Made by a program: the position numbers and the translations under genes. The notes under the pieces are model-generated. The model was given only the letters and a program-made list of their open reading frames with translations, made no database searches and had not been told where the DNA came from. A stretch of DNA of 48,268 bases from a virus, in IMG/VR virus record IMGVR_UViG_3300037010_002542, positions 1 to 48,268 of that record. One strand, given 5' to 3'. Each line of letters begins with the position of its first letter. Positions within the stretch are counted from its first letter, which is position 1. Below, in pieces: positions 47,479 to 48,268 of the stretch.

Positions 47479-48268
47479 ATGAAGGCAGCTCGAAAACCTC
47501 TCGCGTTCTTCTCACCCGACAACCTCGACTCATGGAGGCGTGCCGAGAAGCACGCGGGTCCGAAGGGCCGCGTTGCAACGATGCCCGACGTGATCGCCGC
47601 CCGCATCGCAACCCGCGAGAAGGGTTGGGACGCCGAGGCTTGGTCGAGCTACATCACCACGACGTCGAGCGAGTACGTCGGCACGTCGAGCGGCGGCACG
47701 AAGATCATCATTGTCGCCCACGGCAACGGGCCGCTGTCCAGGTATTCCGACGCCGAGAAGGTCTACCAGCGGGGCAAGGACGACAGGCAGACCTACCGTG
47801 GATCGATCTCGCGCGAGGAGTTCCTCAAGCTGGAGAGCGGTGGCTATGGCCCGGTGGAGATCGTCAGCCTCGACAAGTTCCTCGATCGGCACGAGTACGG
47901 CTTCATCAACAGCCTCGATGCGGACACTGCACGGGCGGAACACCTCTTCCGCGCCCGCCTGGGGCGTGACTACGAGGCGTACATCGAGGCCCACGTGGAG
48001 GTCGATCGGGAGTTCGGCAAGACGCAGTCCAAGCGGGATGGGGGCAAGGGGGCCCTTCCGCCGCTCTTCAGCCTCGGGGACCCGAGCGACACGCACTACG
48101 CCCTGAAGGCGCTGCGCGAGATGCCGCGGCGCTACTACGACACCCTGTACGCCTCGTCCGGACTCGGCAACCGCGCACTCGCGCACCTGCTGGTCGCCTC
48201 CGGCCTCCACAACATGAGCCTCCACGAGTACCGCACGCGCAGTGTGCTCTACGGCGAGTTCGGCCTGC
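47479..48268 (+). CDS. hypothetical protein, 3' end outside window
   Basis: The frame is open from ATG 47479 to the end of the window (263 codons seen, no stop). It begins MKAARKPLAFFSPDNLDSW and contains GTKIIIVAHGNGPLSRYSDA, a basic region around DREFGKTQSKRDGGKG, and helical stretches near the visible end. Codon use fits its neighbours, with G/C at most third positions. No family was recognised. Its promoter is a clear member of the six-copy set. Confidence 0.85.
   Translation, partial: MKAARKPLAFFSPDNLDSWRRAEKHAGPKGRVATMPDVIAARIATREKGWDAEAWSSYITTTSSEYVGTSSGGTKIIIVAHGNGPLSRYSDAEKVYQRGKDDRQTYRGSISREEFLKLESGGYGPVEIVSLDKFLDRHEYGFINSLDADTARAEHLFRARLGRDYEAYIEAHVEVDREFGKTQSKRDGGKGALPPLFSLGDPSDTHYALKALREMPRRYYDTLYASSGLGNRALAHLLVASGLHNMSLHEYRTRSVLYGEFGL

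Overview
The window looks like part of the genome of a large tailed bacteriophage (Caudoviricetes type) with high-GC DNA. I see no integrase, ribosomal gene or housekeeping operon. The first half is a rightward block of very large virion and tail-like genes. The second half holds short-intergenic, stop-start-overlapping operons of phage DNA-metabolism and accessory genes: thymidine kinase, Dam methylase, two SNF2-type helicases, homing endonucleases and J-domain proteins. Three features point to a Gram-negative, Myxococcota-like host: a DUF1566-type lipoprotein with a myxobacterial-style Cys-rich motif, a small ribbon-helix-helix protein resembling a family I associate with Myxococcales, and a signal-peptide-bearing protein with an outer-membrane-barrel-like C-terminus. 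The host call is inference from recalled family resemblance, not from a search.

Layout. 1-4445: end of a giant virion protein plus a 210-aa companion. 4446-6875: an accessory insertion with a 56-nt cloverleaf-like inverted-repeat element, a tiny RHH protein coupled to a GIY-YIG homing endonuclease, and a leftward lipoprotein with its own promoter. 7067-16843: a 1465-aa virion protein, small membrane proteins (possible lysis or envelope functions), a barrel-like exported protein, a SpeD-family pyruvoyl decarboxylase, a J-domain protein and a tail protein. 16846-23523: a 2225-aa tail-fibre-like protein built from repeated units of about 400 residues, closed by a 12-bp hairpin. 23.6-27.4 kb: small regulators, a PPP-type phosphatase, an HNH plus GIY-YIG homing-endonuclease island, and Dam. 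27.35-31.0 kb (leftward): dual-specificity-type phosphatase, coiled-coil membrane protein, thymidine kinase, and a GHKL ATPase joined to an HExxH segment. 31.0-34.3 kb (rightward): unknown protein, SNF2 helicase, small protein. 34.3-40.8 kb (leftward): second SNF2 helicase, PD-(D/E)XK nuclease-like protein, and two proteins with repeated SH3-like modules. 40.9-42.7 kb (rightward): J-domain protein, RHH protein with a basic tail, ATP-grasp protein. 42.7-47.4 kb (leftward): aldolase-like fusion, tRNA-binding OB-fold protein, histidine phosphatase, SpoU-type RNA methyltransferase. 47479-end: start of an unknown gene.

The most striking non-coding signal is a two-box promoter, RATGGACC then GTACGTAGG with exactly 17 nt between TGGACC and GTAC. 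It occurs six times, each directly upstream of a gene and pointing at it, on both strands. In three cases the second box sits 5-7 nt from the ATG, implying leaderless mRNAs. One copy drives the host-like lipoprotein, so that gene has been wired into the phage programme. No gene-free stretch exceeds 300 bases; the longest (6831-7066, 30841-31027, 23524-23682) hold promoters and hairpins listed below.
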